64,000 bases of DNA, taken from NCBI RefSeq assembly GCF_038502225.1, contig NC_091292.1, positions 47,062,789 through 47,126,788 on the forward strand, in the 5' to 3' direction. Source of the DNA: Cherax quadricarinatus. Lineage: Eukaryota > Arthropoda > Malacostraca > Decapoda > Parastacidae. Under the pieces are notes generated by a model. The model was given only the letters and a program-made list of their open reading frames with translations, searched no databases and was not told the DNA's origin. Shown in pieces: positions 12,001 through 28,754 of this stretch. Numbering within the stretch: the stretch's first letter is position 1; each line of letters opens with the position of its first letter. Position numbers and translations under genes: made by a program.

Positions 12001-12418
12001 CCACCAGTCATGAAGATAATCCTGCAACACCTTCCAGTTGGCCCTCTTTACGTCCCATCTAGGAGGCAGCACAACTGTGGGAGGCCTGTTGATGTTGAAG
12101 GTGGTGATCACTGCAAAGTGGTCACTGACAAGGTGAGGATGAGTTTCCTATGTGGCTCCTGCTGCGAGTTGTCTTGACCCGAAGGTAAGGTCGAGGGAGC
12201 CACCCAACAGGTGTGTGGGGTCTCCATTGTTTAGCAACTTTACCTCTGGAATATCGTGTAGGAGCATTGCTATGTGTCTGCCAGCAGCATTGGTTGCTGA
12301 GTGAGAGTGCAGCATTGGGTGATGTGCGTTGAAATCTCCACCCACAATAATACACTCAGTGCGTGCTAGTGCGAGGAGCTCTGCCATGTCGAGGGTATTG
12401 TCAACAATGCCTCTACCC
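9010..12418 (-). mobile_element. I-superfamily-like LINE with RNase H, decayed
   Basis: In minus-strand order: APE endonuclease C-terminal half (IIVGGDFNAHHP at about 12330, then LDLTFGS); linker; reverse transcriptase (APGIDGVTYSMI, PIPKPKDPGSMRPISLTSC, VVYLDLEKAFE, TPQGGVLSPTLFN at 11471-10850); thumb and connection (10825-9950); and RNase H (9944-9123) with all acidic residues visible (RDGSVD, LQAELVAI, HVDSNSAI) plus the SSHAGIRGNEAAD block. A CQYCQ...H...C cluster closes it. Several frameshifts split the frame, and the YADD box falls in a break near 10,840. APE, RT and RNase H together point to the I/R1/LOA group. The 5' end is cut at 12418 by another LINE. Confidence 0.85.
9123..9944 (-). 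pseudogene. RNase H domain of the I-like LINE
   Basis: 273-residue open frame. RNase H degrades the RNA strand during second-strand synthesis in I-group LINEs. D, E, D and a C-terminal H...D set are all conserved, so only this domain still looks catalytically plausible. Upstream RT frames overlap it out of register (9683-10825), showing frameshift decay. Confidence 0.8.
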
Positions 12419-14159
12419 AGGAAAAAAAAATTCTCCTAATCCGTGTGCTTTAAGTTTCCTCAATAGCCTCTGATGTGGAACTCTGTCGAAAGCCTTACTG
12501 AAGTCCATATACACAATATCATAATCAATACCATGATCTACCTCCTCTAACACCTTAGAGAAGAAAGTCAGTAAATATGCAAGACAAGAACGCCCCTTTG
12601 TAAAACCGTGCTGAGATTCATTTATCAATTTATGCCTTTCAAAATAGCTGCGAATCGCTTTGGCAATTACTGATCCCATAAAATTCCCAAGTATGGAGGT
12701 AAGGAGTTTTGGTCTATAGTTCGAAGCTAAGGACCTGTCACCTGCCTTGTAAATAGGTATTACATTTGTCATTTTCAACTTGTCTGGCACTATGCCAGTT
12801 TGTAGTGATATATTGAAAAATTAGCCAAAGGTATGCTAAGTTCCTCTTAACATTCCTTTAATTAAAACCCTTGCAAACAGTTCATCTGGGTCTTGGGTTT
12901 TTTTAGATTTTAATTTCTCTATTTGTCCGTGGACAATGTCACGTGTTACCTCAATACTGCATAGTTTATTATCATTCTGTTCTACATAAATTTTAATTTC
13001 TGGAATTTCGCTGGTATCTTCCTGAGTAAAAATTCAGAAATAGGTATTGAAAAGTTCACACATTTCCTTACCACTGTCAGTGATCTGACCTGTGTTAGTC
13101 TTAAGTGGGCCAGTCTTGTCCCTAATCTTACTTCTGTATACCTGAAAGAATCCCTTATGACTTTAGCCTCATACTCTCTTTTTGTTTTTCTTATTTCTTT
13201 GTTTATATTCTATATCTAATTGAATATATTGATTTCTTAACTTCGCATCCCCTTTTTTTATTCGCCTATATGTGCCTTTCTTTTGACCAATGAGATGTTT
13301 TAATCTATTGTTTATCCATTTAGGATCGTTATTGTTAGATCTAATTTCCCTACTCGGAACAAAAGTTGGTTGGGCAGATGGCACTATGCTTTGAAACACG
13401 TCATATTGGCAAACAACACTAGCTACCTGACCCACAGTCAGGTCATCCCAATTTAACCCACCCAGGTAATTTCTCAGTCCCAAGAATTCGGTCAAGTATA
13501 AATCTGGGACAGAGAGTTGATTTGCAGTTATCTGGGTAATTCCATGATAAATTGACACTAAGTGATTTGTGATCACTTTCCCCAAGCTCATCATTAACCG
13601 CGAGATTATTAACCAGTGATTCTTTGTTGGCAAGAACCAAGTCAAGCAGGTTGTTTCCTCTAGTTGGTTCTGTCGCAAACTGTTTTGAAAAGCAATCCTG
13701 AACCGTATCATAAAATTCACTAGACTCAAGATTTCCTGCCGCATTGCTCCAATCAGTTTGTCTAAGGTTTAAAGGTCCCATTACACAACATTTTCATATC
13801 TAGAAGTCTTATGAAATTCGTTCCATAGCACTCCCTATCACACCCAAAATTTACTTTTCGCGACCTTCGAGAAACTGTAGCCAAACAGATTCTGTGTTCG
13901 ATGATTCTAATCTTATATCTTGTTTAAAACAACTGTTTAAATTATCTCTGACATTCATGACCACTCCACCACCCTTCCTGTTGAGCCTATCAGTGTGGAA
14001 TAGTTTATAAGCCTGTATGTTGCATTCAGAAGGTAATTCTCTGTCTTTCAAGTTGAACCAGATTTCTTTTACAGCAATAATATCTATATTACCTACACTT
14101 GCAAATAATCTTATCTCATCTATACTATTTGTATAGTAAACCTTAAGGGAGCTAGTCAC
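12413..14159 (-). pseudogene. CR1-like LINE ORF2: endonuclease and first part of RT
   Basis: The N-terminal endonuclease (NIDIIAVKEIWFN, RKGGGVVMNVRDN) lies at 14159-13851, its C-terminal half (NNLLDLVLANKE, GESDHKSLSVNLSW) at 13781-13443, linker and RT fingers at 13250-12413 (DRSLASNYRPKLLTS, ESQHGFTKGRSC, YMDFSKAFDRVPHQRLL). The copy stops abruptly at about 12413, before the catalytic FADD box, where the I-like LINE begins. Stops and frameshifts separate the blocks. 3' truncation is unusual for LINEs and suggests a later deletion or rearrangement. Confidence 0.8.
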
Positions 14160-14341
14160 TCACTGCCCTTTACTACGTATCTCTCTTTGTTTTGCTGAGT
14201 AATTGCTTTGCCTTTACTAACAACTTTATTTTGAATATTGTCTTTTAAGCATATCCCTGGGATATCCTTGTAATATCTGCTGTTTTCTACCCAAGTACTG
14301 CAGCCTGATTGCTTCCCACAAACACCCATTCCTCTATAATC

Positions 14342-15197
14342 TCTCAGTTTAAATTCCTAGACAAATCATCAATGACCCCCTCAATTGAATTAGCTAATGC
14401 AGCCACTCCAACCCCAGAGAGATGAACCCCATCCCTTGAATACATATCATGTTTGCCAAAGAATTTGTCCGAGTTGTCAATCAATGGGACTGCAAGTTCC
14501 TTGCAGCTCCTGTCTCACCAGCAATTTGTACCAATTGCCCTAGACATCTATTCATTGCTCACTCCTCTTCTAGGCAAGATGCTACATATGACTGGCATCT
14601 CTCCCTCAGACCTGACTACTTCTATTGCTTACCTGCACTTATCCAGCAGCTCCTGTCTCCTGCCCTTCCTGATGTCATTTCCACTAGCACTAAGACAGAT
14701 AATGGGCTTGTTAACATTACTTGATATAATGTTATCCAACCTGTTCACTGCATGACCAACACCAGTTCCTGGGAGACACCCTGTGTCTGACCTTCCTCTC
14801 TCTGCTACAATAAACACGGTCCATATGTCTTACCTGAGAATCTCCCACAATTAGAATCGTCTTACCTTGATTAGTAGGGGACTCAGTGGTACCTTTAACC
14901 CCACTATCCACCGAAGTACACTCGTCCTGGAGAACAGAGAATCGATTTCATACCTTCACATCTTCTCTATTAACCTTCCTATTCTTCCTTCTTCCTGAAC
15001 TGTGAACCACTTGCCACTTAAAGCTACTTCAACTCTTTAACTCACTTCTGGTATCATGTTCCTCCTTACCAGCACCAACCATCTCACACTCCCAAACCCA
15101 CCTAGGTGAGCTTCAGCCTCCTATTTTCCTCCTGAAGCAATAGAACCTCCTTCTTCAACACTTTAACCTGAGATTCCAAGACACTACAGCAAGCCAT
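14342..15197 (-). pseudogene. CR1-like LINE ORF1 remnant: coiled coil and SGNH-hydrolase-like domain
   Basis: From an ATG at 15197 a short coiled-coil-like start (VLESQVKVLKKEVLLLQEEN) is followed by a stop. Further on, SASGNDI (14,700 region) resembles the SGNH block III and SRDGVHLSGVG (near 14,425) the block V Asp-x-x-His. CR1-type ORF1 proteins commonly combine an RNA-binding or coiled-coil part with an esterase-like SGNH fold, so this fits the ORF2 fragment just downstream. Several stops show it is dead. Confidence 0.65.
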
Positions 15198-15396
15198 GGT
15201 TTTGGTAATTCCCAGACAGCTTAGGGCAGTTACATAATATCTGTCATTTAACATTTTAATGAGAAAAAATGGTTATTCAAACAGACTTCAAACATATGTA
15301 CAGCTTCCATTTTTGCTTTTCTCTAATTTTTGTATTTCAGTTCATTAGCAATATAAATTATGTTTCAACTTCAGCATATTTTTTACCCCAGCATAC

Positions 15397-15670
15397 CTGG
15401 ACCCTCAGGCAGCTCCCAGTGGGTGGAGTTCTTAGCCACAATGGCCAGCTTCAGCAACTGTTGGAGAACGGTTTCGGCCTCCGGAAGCTCAGCCAGAGCG
15501 AAAGCATAGGCCTTCAGCGCCAAGGTATAAGGGTACTGAGTGGTGTCAGCATGTAGACACTGAGAAGCCTGAATGACAGACGGGCTACATGAATCATCAT
15601 TAGCCTCAAGCATTGCGATCATCACATACGCGGTCAGAGGTACAGTAGAGTTGCTTGACTCAATTCCTCC
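15397..15670 (-). CDS. A2M: Alpha-2-macroglobulin-like exon: thioester-domain helices (GG...LTAYV)
   Basis: 91 codons plus one base. Acceptor CTTTCAACCACAG precedes GGIESSNSTVPLTAYVMIAM; then ASQCLHADTTQYPYTLALKAYAFALAE, then THWELPEGP and the donor CCAG|GTATGC (phase 1). These are the conserved thioester-domain helices downstream of the catalytic-residue segment in the family (where GG follows an Ile/Val-His/Asn-x3-Met/Ile). The exon that should supply that segment is not visible between here and 37,712. A TA microsatellite starts about 30 bp upstream of the acceptor. Confidence 0.92.
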
Positions 15671-15694
15671 CTGTGGTTGAAAGATATTAAGTTT

Positions 15695-16116
<422 letters not shown>

Positions 16117-16143
16117 TATATATTTATATATATATATATATAA

Positions 16144-16222
<79 letters not shown>
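16117..16222. repeat. (TA)n microsatellite with AAA interruptions
   Basis: It borders the 3' end of the left RTE-like LINE, whose tail continues as AATATTATTATTTTATT. Confidence 0.93.

Positions 16223-19280
<3,058 letters not shown>

Positions 19281-19353
<73 letters not shown>
19281..19353. repeat. (TA)n microsatellite
   Basis: TA run between Penelope P1 and the right RTE-like copy. Confidence 0.96.
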
Positions 19354-19356
<3 letters not shown>

Positions 19357-19377
19357 AATATATTTAAATATAATATA

Positions 19378-21468
19378 TATACATGTGGTGAAGCAATGTA
19401 AAAAGAGAGCAAATGAGAGAGTGGGTGAGATGTTATCAACAAATTTTGTTGAAAATAAGAAAAAGTTTTGGAGTGAGATTAACAAGTTAAGAAAGCCTAG
19501 AGAACAAATGGATTTGTCAGTTAAAAATAGGAGAGGAGAGTTATTAAATGGAGAGTTAGAGGTATTGGGAAGATGGAAGGAATATTTTGAGGAATTGTTA
19601 AATGTTGATGAAGATAGGGAAGCTGTGATTTCGTGTATAGGGCAAGGAGGAATAACCTCTTGTAGGAGTGAGGAAGAGCCAGTTGTGAGTGTGGGGGAAG
19701 TTCGTGAGGCAGTAGGTAAAATGAAAGGGGGTAAGGCAGCCGGGATTGATGGGATAAAGATAGAAATGTTAAAAGCAGGTGGGGATATAGTTTTGGAGTG
19801 GTTGGTGCAATTATTTAATAAATGTATGGAAGAGGGTAAGGTACCTAGGGATTGGCAGAGAGCATGCATAGTTCCTTTGTATAAAGGCAAAGGGGATAAA
19901 AGAGAGTGCAAAAATTATAGGGGGATAAGTCTGTTGAGTGTACCTGGTAAAGTGTATGGTAGAGTTATAATTGAAAGAATTAAGAGTAAGACGGAGAATA
20001 GGATAGCAGATGAACAAGGAGGCTTTAGGAAAGGTAGGGGGGTGTGTGGACCAGGTGTTTACAGTGAAACATATAAGTGAACAGTATTTAGATAAGGCTA
20101 AAGAGGTCTTTGTGGCATTTATGGATTTGGAAAAGGCGTATGACAGGGTGGATAGGGGGGCAATGTGGCAGATGTTGCAAGTGTATGGTGTAGGAGGTAG
20201 GTTACTGAAAGCAGTGAAGAGTTTTTACGAGGATAGTGAGGCTCAAGTTAGAGTATGTAGGAAAGAGGGAAATTTTTTCCCAGTAAAAGTAGGCCTTAGA
20301 CAAGGATGTGTGATGTCACCGTGGTTGTTTAATATATTTATAGATGGGGTTGTAAGAGAAGTAAATGCGAGGGTCTTGGCAAGAGGCGTGGAGTTAAAAG
20401 ATAAAGAATCACACACAAAGTGGGAGTTGTCACAGCTGCTCTTTGCTGATGACACTGTGCTCTTGGGAGATTCTGAAGAGAAGTTGCAGAGATTGGTGGA
20501 TGAATTTGGTAGGGTGTGCAAAAGAAGAAAATTAAAGGTGAATACAGGAAAGAGTAAGGTTATGAGGATAACAAAAAGATTAGGTGATGAAAGATTGAAT
20601 ATCAGATTGGAGGGAGAGAGTATGGAGGAGGTGAACGTATTCAGATATTTGGGAGTGGACGTGTCAGCGGATGGGTCTATGAAAGATGAGGTGAATCATA
20701 GAATTGATGAGGGAAAAAGAGTGAGTGGTGCACTTAGGAGTCTGTGGAGACAAAGAACTTTGTCCTTGGAGGCAAAGAGGGGAATGTATGAGAGTATAGT
20801 TTTACCAACGCTCTTATATGGGTGTGAAGCGTGGGTGATGAATGTTGCAGCGAGGAGAAGGCTGGAGGCAGTGGAGATGTCATGTCTGAGGGCAATGTGT
20901 GGTGTGAATATAATGCAGAGAATTCGTAGTTTGGAAGTTAGGAGGAGGTGCGGGATTACCAAAACTGTTGTCCAGAGGGCTGAGGAAGGGTTGTTGAGGT
21001 GGTTCGGACATGTAGAGAGAATGGAGCGAAACAGAATGACTTCAAGAGTGTATCAGTCTGTAGTGGAAGGAAGGCGGGGTAGGGGTCGGCCTAGGAAGGG
21101 TTGGAGGGAGGGGGTAAAGGAGGTTTTGTGTGCGAGGGGCTTGGACTTCCAGCAGGCATGCGTGAGCGTGTTTGATAGGAGTGAATGGAGACAAATGGTT
21201 TTTAATACTTGACGTGCTGTTGGAGTGTGAGCAAAGTAACATTTATGAAGGGATTCAGGGAAACCGGCAGGCCGGACTTGAGTCCTGGAGATGGGAAGTA
21301 CAGTGCCTGCACTCTGAAGGAGGGGTGTTAATGTTGCAGTTTAAAAACTGTAGTGTAAAGCACCCTTCTGGCAAGACAGTGATGGAGTGTATGATGGTGA
21401 AAGTTTTTCTTTTTCGGGCCACCCTGCCTTGGTGGGAATCGGCCAGTGTGATAATAAAAAAAATAATA

Positions 21469-21472
<4 letters not shown>
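19378..21472 (+). mobile_element. RTE-like LINE, right copy, 5'-truncated
   Basis: It starts about 100 codons further upstream than the left copy (CKKRANERVGEML onward) and ends in a tail of AATAATAATAAA at 21472 leading into TA repeat. The 3' UTR contains GGCCACCCTGCCTTGGTGGG as in the other two copies. Confidence 0.85.
19391..21212 (+). pseudogene. RTE-like LINE reverse transcriptase with one frameshift
   Basis: Frame 1 runs from the truncation point to about 20040 and frame 2 from there to the stop at 21212. The break is a G run of six at 20037-20042 against five in the left copy, a single-base insertion. Otherwise the translated products of the two copies match except for isolated changes such as ERMERNR versus ERMDRNR. 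The domain content is the same as in 16482-18026 plus an N-terminal linker (VGEMLSTNFVENKKKFWSEI). Confidence 0.87.
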
Positions 21473-21535
<63 letters not shown>

Positions 21536-21561
21536 TATATATTATATATATATATATATAT
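21473..21561. repeat. (TA)n microsatellite
   Basis: TA run with TATTA interruptions after the RTE 3' tail. Confidence 0.95.
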
Positions 21562-22054
21562 CCAAAACAGCACAGCTGTAGAGAAGTATTCAAACCCATG
21601 TTGCACTGTCCCACCATTGTGAGCGAGAACCACATGACGTCTTAACCCACAGGACTACCCAATTCTACAAGAAACAAGCACCCAGCTACGTTAGGTGTGT
21701 TGCTCTTGACCCGAGGGCATACGGTAGTGTGGGAGCTTTCAGTCTAATTTCATTCTCATCCCTATTTGGTGTACTAGCCTACGAGCAGCATATATACATT
21801 AGTGTAACCACGAACGAGTGGTATTGATCAATAACAACACTGCGCTAGCCAAGGATTCGAGCCCATGGTGAATTGGTCCACCACTGTGAGCGAGAACCAC
21901 ATGATGCCTTAACCCACAAGACTATGCAATCTTACAAGAACCAAGCACCCAGCTACGCTAGGTGTGTTACTCTTGGCTAGAGGACATACGGAAGTTTGGG
22001 AGCTTTCAGGCTAGCTCGTAGGCTAGTGCACCAAACAGGGATGAGAATGAAATT
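21562..22054 (-). mobile_element. Two tRNA-like SINE copies with an inverted inner segment
   Basis: Two related units (about 21562-21786 and 21835-22054) share AAGCACCCAGCTACG, GGTGTGTT and GGGAGCTTTCAG. On the minus strand each has a tRNA-like start (GTGGGTTAAGGCA and CTCGAATCC as A- and B-box-like words). The 41-bp segment at 21746-21786 occurs as its reverse complement at 22014-22054, so one part is flipped between the two units. Confidence 0.6.
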
Positions 22055-22059
22055 AGCTT

Positions 22060-22090
22060 GAAGATAAGATAAGATAAGATAAGATAAGAT
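22060..22090. repeat. (GATAA)n microsatellite
   Basis: About six GATAA units joining the SINE-like repeat to the next SINE. Confidence 0.9.
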
Positions 22091-22376
22091 TTCGTTCGGA
22101 TTTTTAACCCCGGAGGGTTAGCCACCCAGGATAACCCAAGAAAGTCAGTGCGTCATCGAGGCCTGTCTAACTTATTTCCATTGGGGTCCTTAATCTTGTC
22201 CCCCAGGATGCGACCCACACCAGTCGACTAACACCCAGGTACCTATTTGCTGCTAGGTGAACAGGAGTAAGGAAACGTGTCGAATGTTTCCACCCGGGCC
22301 CTCCGTGTGTGAAGCGGGAGCTTTAGCCACCAGGCCACCGGGCCATCCCGCAGGCCACCGGGCCACCCCACACTGT
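22091..22376 (-). mobile_element. tRNA-derived SINE
   Basis: Reverse copy of the family at 1716-1951 and 33880-34205 (TAGTCGACTGGTGTGGGTCG on the minus strand). The tRNA-like part is at the right end, with a GGTGGCCTGGTGGC-type start repeated once. Confidence 0.75.
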
Positions 22377-22388
22377 CGTATATATACA

Positions 22389-22781
22389 TGTCGTACCGAA
22401 TATGTAAAACTTGCGATCTTGGCTTAAATAGCAACGCTTATCTTGCCATATAAGACAAGTGAAAATTTGTGTATGCAATAATTTCGCAAAAATCATTTTG
22501 AACCTAACGAAAAAATATATATTTCATTGTGTTTGTTTAGTATTAAATTATTGTAAACGTATCTAAAATATATTTAGTTGGATTAGACTAAAATAATTTT
22601 CGCTCGTTATGAAAAGGTTAAGTAAGTTTTCAAATATTCTCTTGGTGCAAAATTATATTTTTTTACATTAACATTAATGAAAAAATATATATCTTTAAAC
22701 ATACAAGAGAATTTTTTTAGAAAGGACTTAATCTTAAATGAGTTCTTGCCAACTAACCAGTTTTACCTATTAGGCACAACA
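22389..22781 (+). mobile_element. MITE-A copy 4 (complete, diverged)
   Basis: Full-length with mutated termini (TGTCGTACCGAATAT ... TATTAGGCACAACA). More substitutions than copies 2, 7 or 8, hence older. Confidence 0.82.
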
Positions 22782-22790
22782 TATATATAT

Positions 22791-22884
<94 letters not shown>
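22782..22884. repeat. (TA)n microsatellite
   Basis: TA run between MITE-A copy 4 and the palindromic Penelope derivative. Confidence 0.96.
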
Positions 22885-24516
<1,632 letters not shown>

Positions 24517-24530
24517 CCAGGTGTGTGTTG

Positions 24531-24561
<31 letters not shown>

Positions 24562-24562
24562 G

Positions 24563-24599
<37 letters not shown>

Positions 24600-24615
24600 G
24601 TTGTTGTGTGTGTGT
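24517..24615. repeat. (GT)n / GTT microsatellite
   Basis: GT runs broken by TTGTTG, lying between the 5' truncation of CR1-like copy 1 and the 3' tail of copy 2. Confidence 0.95.
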
Positions 24616-25606
24616 ACTCACCTAATTGTGGTTGCAGGGGTCAATACTCAGCTCCTGGCCCTGCCTCTTCACTGAGTGCTACTAGGTCCTCTCTCTCCCT
24701 GCTCCATGAGCTTTGTCATACCTCATCGTAAAGCTATGTATGGTTCCTGCCTCCACTACCTCACTTGCTAGGCAATTCCGCTTCCTGACTACTCTATGAC
24801 AGAAGAAATACTTCCTAACATCCCTTTGACTCATCTTGGTCTTCAACTTCCAGTTATGGCCCCTTGTCTCTGTGTCCCATCTCTGGAACATCCTGTCTCT
24901 GTCCACCTTGTCTATTCCACGCAGTGTTTTGTATGTTGTTATCATGAATCCCCTAACCCTCCTGTCCTCCAGTGTCGTCAGGCCGATTTCCCTCAACCTT
25001 TCTTCGTACGACATTCCCCTTAGCTCTGGAACTAACCTTGTCGCATACCTTTTCACTTTCTCTAATTTCTTGACCTGCTTGATCAAGTGTGGGTTCCAAA
25101 CAGGTGCTGCGTACTCCAGTATGGGCCTGACGTACACGGTGTACAGTGTACAGGTTTGCCAGGCACCCACATGCTGCAGCAGTTACCTGGTCAATGTGTG
25201 CTTCCGGAGACGTGCTCGGTGTTATACTCACCCCAAGATCTTTCTCCTTGAGCGAGGTTTGCAGTCTTCTGGCCACCTAGCCTATACTCCATCTGCGGTC
25301 TTCTTTGCCCTTCCCCGATCTTCATGACTTTGCATTTGGAGGGGTTAAATTCGAGAAGCCAGTTGCTGGACCAGGTGTCAAGCCTGTCCAGGTCTTTTTG
25401 GAGTTCTACCTGATCCTCATTTAATTTAATTCTCCTCATTAACCTCATATCATCTGCGAACAGGGACACTTCTGAATCTAACCCTTCCATCATGTCATTC
25501 ACATAAACCAGAAATAGCACTGGTCCTAGGACCGACCCGTGTGGGACCCCACTCGTCACAGGTGCCCACTCTGATACCTCATCACGTACCATGACTCGAG
25601 GATGAG
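24612..25606 (-). pseudogene. CR1-like LINE copy 2, tandem to copy 1, with internal deletion
   Basis: Same family and orientation as copy 1. Open frames at 25592-25191 (GVPHGSVLGPVLFLVYVND, SLFADDMRLMRRI) and 25170-24682 (LYTVYVRPILEYAAP through FFCHRVVRKRNCL) are separated by a deletion of about 40 bp at 25155, relative to 23755-23800 of copy 1, which also shifts the frame. 5' cut at about 25606, next to a TA repeat. Confidence 0.82.
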
Positions 25607-25639
25607 GGTCCCCAGGACAGTTCTAGAGGTGGTACCTCC

Positions 25640-25640
<1 letters not shown>

Positions 25641-25734
<94 letters not shown>
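25641..25734. repeat. (TA)n microsatellite
   Basis: TA run between CR1-like copy 2 and the FLDDG LINE fragment. Confidence 0.96.
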
Positions 25735-25736
<2 letters not shown>

Positions 25737-27236
25737 CCAAACATTCACAAAAATACAACAGAGAGTAAAACAACATAGGTAACTCAGAGCTACATCTCGA
25801 ATACTTCGTCCAGCTCTCTGGCGGTGGGCCGCGTGCCCAGAATGCTGTAGGCATTTCCTCTCCGGACTGCAACACTGAGTCTCTAAAAGAGGAAGCTGGT
25901 CGCCCTGTGGTCCTTGGTTTCTATGATGAGCTTTTCACCCAGCTCTTTGAGGAACTTTAGAGCACACTTGCCCCATGCTCCAAGGGTCTCCGACCCTACT
26001 GGAATGAAGTTATAGCAAGGGGGAAGGTCTTCATATTTTCGGATCTTCTGGGTCTCCCTGTGGCTGGCAGCTCCACCCCCTTCCACTATGGAGTATGGCA
26101 AGTAGGTGTCTGCCAATGTGGCAGCACAGGTGTAGTCCCAGTCAATCTGCTTTCCATCCTTCCAGGGCAGCATAGTGGCTCCATCAGGACGCTTTTGACT
26201 TCCATCAGACCTCTGTACTTGGGGTTCCCGTTGAACTGAGCAACGGCCTGTGGCGAGGCTTCTCTTTATGATGTCATTGACCTCCTCATGTCTGGCATAC
26301 TTCCCTTCTTCTGTGTGACACACGAGACCATGAAGTCCGAATTGATCAGCTGTCGCCCTGCCGCAAATACACCTATGTTCAGTGAGGATTGGGGCGGCTA
26401 GGTGAAGAGCAACACCAATCCGAATGGCATGTAGGTCGAGACAGGTGCCCATAAAGGAATTGGGAACAGCTAACAGGAAATCTCCTGAGTGTGGTGCCTT
26501 CACTGCCAGAAGACGAGCTTTGTCCTTTCCTGAAGCGTTGGAGAGCATTGTGTTAGCTATTTTTTCTATGACTGGTTTGTCCCAGTGGGACTGTTTGTGC
26601 TCTTTGGGAGGAGCTGGTCTACTGGAGGAGTCTGTAAGGGTGTCCCACCGAATCGCTGCTTCAGTAAACCTGGGGTCTTGAGCTCCTACCATGTCTCTCA
26701 AGCGTTCGGGAACTATCTTCTTCACTAATGCGCCGGAAGCCAAACACGAAGACAGAAAAGCAGGTAAAGCAACATGCGTTGCTTTACGCACCCCTATACC
26801 TCCCAGTCGCACTGGGAGGGTTGCCTGATCCCATTGCTCATCCTCTAGTGACAGGTTCAGTGCCTTCTTAAAAGTTGATCTCAGGTGTGCGTCATATTCA
26901 TCGAGTGTTGGGTTGTCAAAAAGGGTGCACACCTCAAGAAGTAAGTGAGTCTTGGCATAGTAAGACACCTTGTGAGGAGATACAGAGCATCATGGGCATC
27001 AAGATCGCTTATTCTCTCCTCCTTTCTCATCAGGTAATTCAATTTGTCCCTGAGGACAGTGTCGATGGCCTGGTGACCCAGCTGTGCCCCCAAGAGGGTA
27101 CTGTTGGACAGAGTGGTAGTAGAGACGTCCGGGAGGGTTCTTCGCACAGCATTGATTATTTCCTGGTTCGCCATGATGATTTCACACTTGGAGGGATTGA
27201 GGATGAGTCCCAAGTCTTCTCCCTGTGTTTTCACCA
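25735..27236 (-). pseudogene. FLDDG-type LINE, 3' half (post-RT region and endonuclease)
   Basis: Aligned by eye to the C-terminal half of ORF 56081-59014: [54 protein letters not shown], then HRCICGRATADQFGLHGLVC, RHEEVNDIIKRSL, SQKRPDGATMLPW and DWDYTCAATLADTYL. A frameshift lies near 26,930, and an in-frame TAG at 25,883 replaces the Gln of the QRLSAAV block, after which RLSVAVRRGNAY continues to about 25,795. 5'-truncated by TA repeat at 27,236, just after the catalytic DD region. It is more diverged from the 56-kb copy than the 42-kb copy is. Confidence 0.85.
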
Positions 27237-27705
<469 letters not shown>

Positions 27706-28754
27706 ATTTTTTATTTTTATGTTTTATTTAAAACAGTGCGATACAAATGACAGAAATATATTAAAAAGCTACACGACAAAAGATTACTGCACTAGAATCG
27801 CACTTAACCCGAAACCTAATAACGACACCATACAGTACAGTGGTAATACACACACACACACACCACACCGTTATGTTACATTGGTATTATTACACTCACA
27901 CACAACACACCGTATATTACAGTGATAATACACTCACACAACACTATACATTACAGTGGTATTGCTTTATTTGTTAAAGAACATCTCTAACAAGGTTACA
28001 TATTACCAAACATCAAACACTGGAAATTATGAAGATTGTACAATAAAACAGAGATAAAAACAAACAAACACGCACAATGACACACACAAGCACACACATT
28101 ACACTACATGAGACTACATCAGGCACATACTAGGTGAGGTTTCTGCCTGTCAACACACGTATGCAAGACTAATTCTAAGATCTCAGGTGCTTAACAGAGC
28201 ACCACGATACTCAAAACATTAATATTGGCGATTATCACGAGATCTTAACATACATAGGTATTTACTATTCAAAGAAGGAAACGGGATAATACTAAAAGTC
28301 ACAATAAAAACATCCAATATAACAAAACAAAACTACGATGTGATATTTTACATCTCAGCAAAACAAAGAAAAATAATGCAAACTAGTTACATGTAATATA
28401 ATATTACTGAAAAGCACACTGTAACACAGCATAAAATATAACAAAATAAAAACCAATTGCTATACGCTAGGAAACACTTTTTACCACTTACAATTGAATC
28501 AAAAACAGTAAAGACTCCTATGCACATATTTGAGTCTCATAGAAAATTTTCATCATAAAGTCCTTGAAATGATTTATACATGATAAAAATATGCAATCGT
28601 AGTGCTACACCTTCCTCAATGATAATTGTGTAGTTCTTGAAAACCTCGGGGTAATAACCCTACTGCCTCTAGATATCAAAACTCATTTATACATCCATAT
28701 AAACAGCTCTCCATGCTCACACCCAAGTCTAGGAAAATAGCCCGTCGTATCCCT
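27706..28754 (-). mobile_element. 3' UTR of the Tx1/L1-like LINE
   Basis: About 1 kb of non-coding DNA between the ORF2 stop and MITE-A copy 5. It includes CA-rich patches (27,845-27,870 and 28,075-28,100). No ORF is supported. The A/T-rich end near 27,710 would be the transcript 3' end. Confidence 0.6.

Noticed and set aside
25883..26968. Host gene of unknown function
   Set aside because: It aligns throughout with the C-terminal half of the intact FLDDG LINE.
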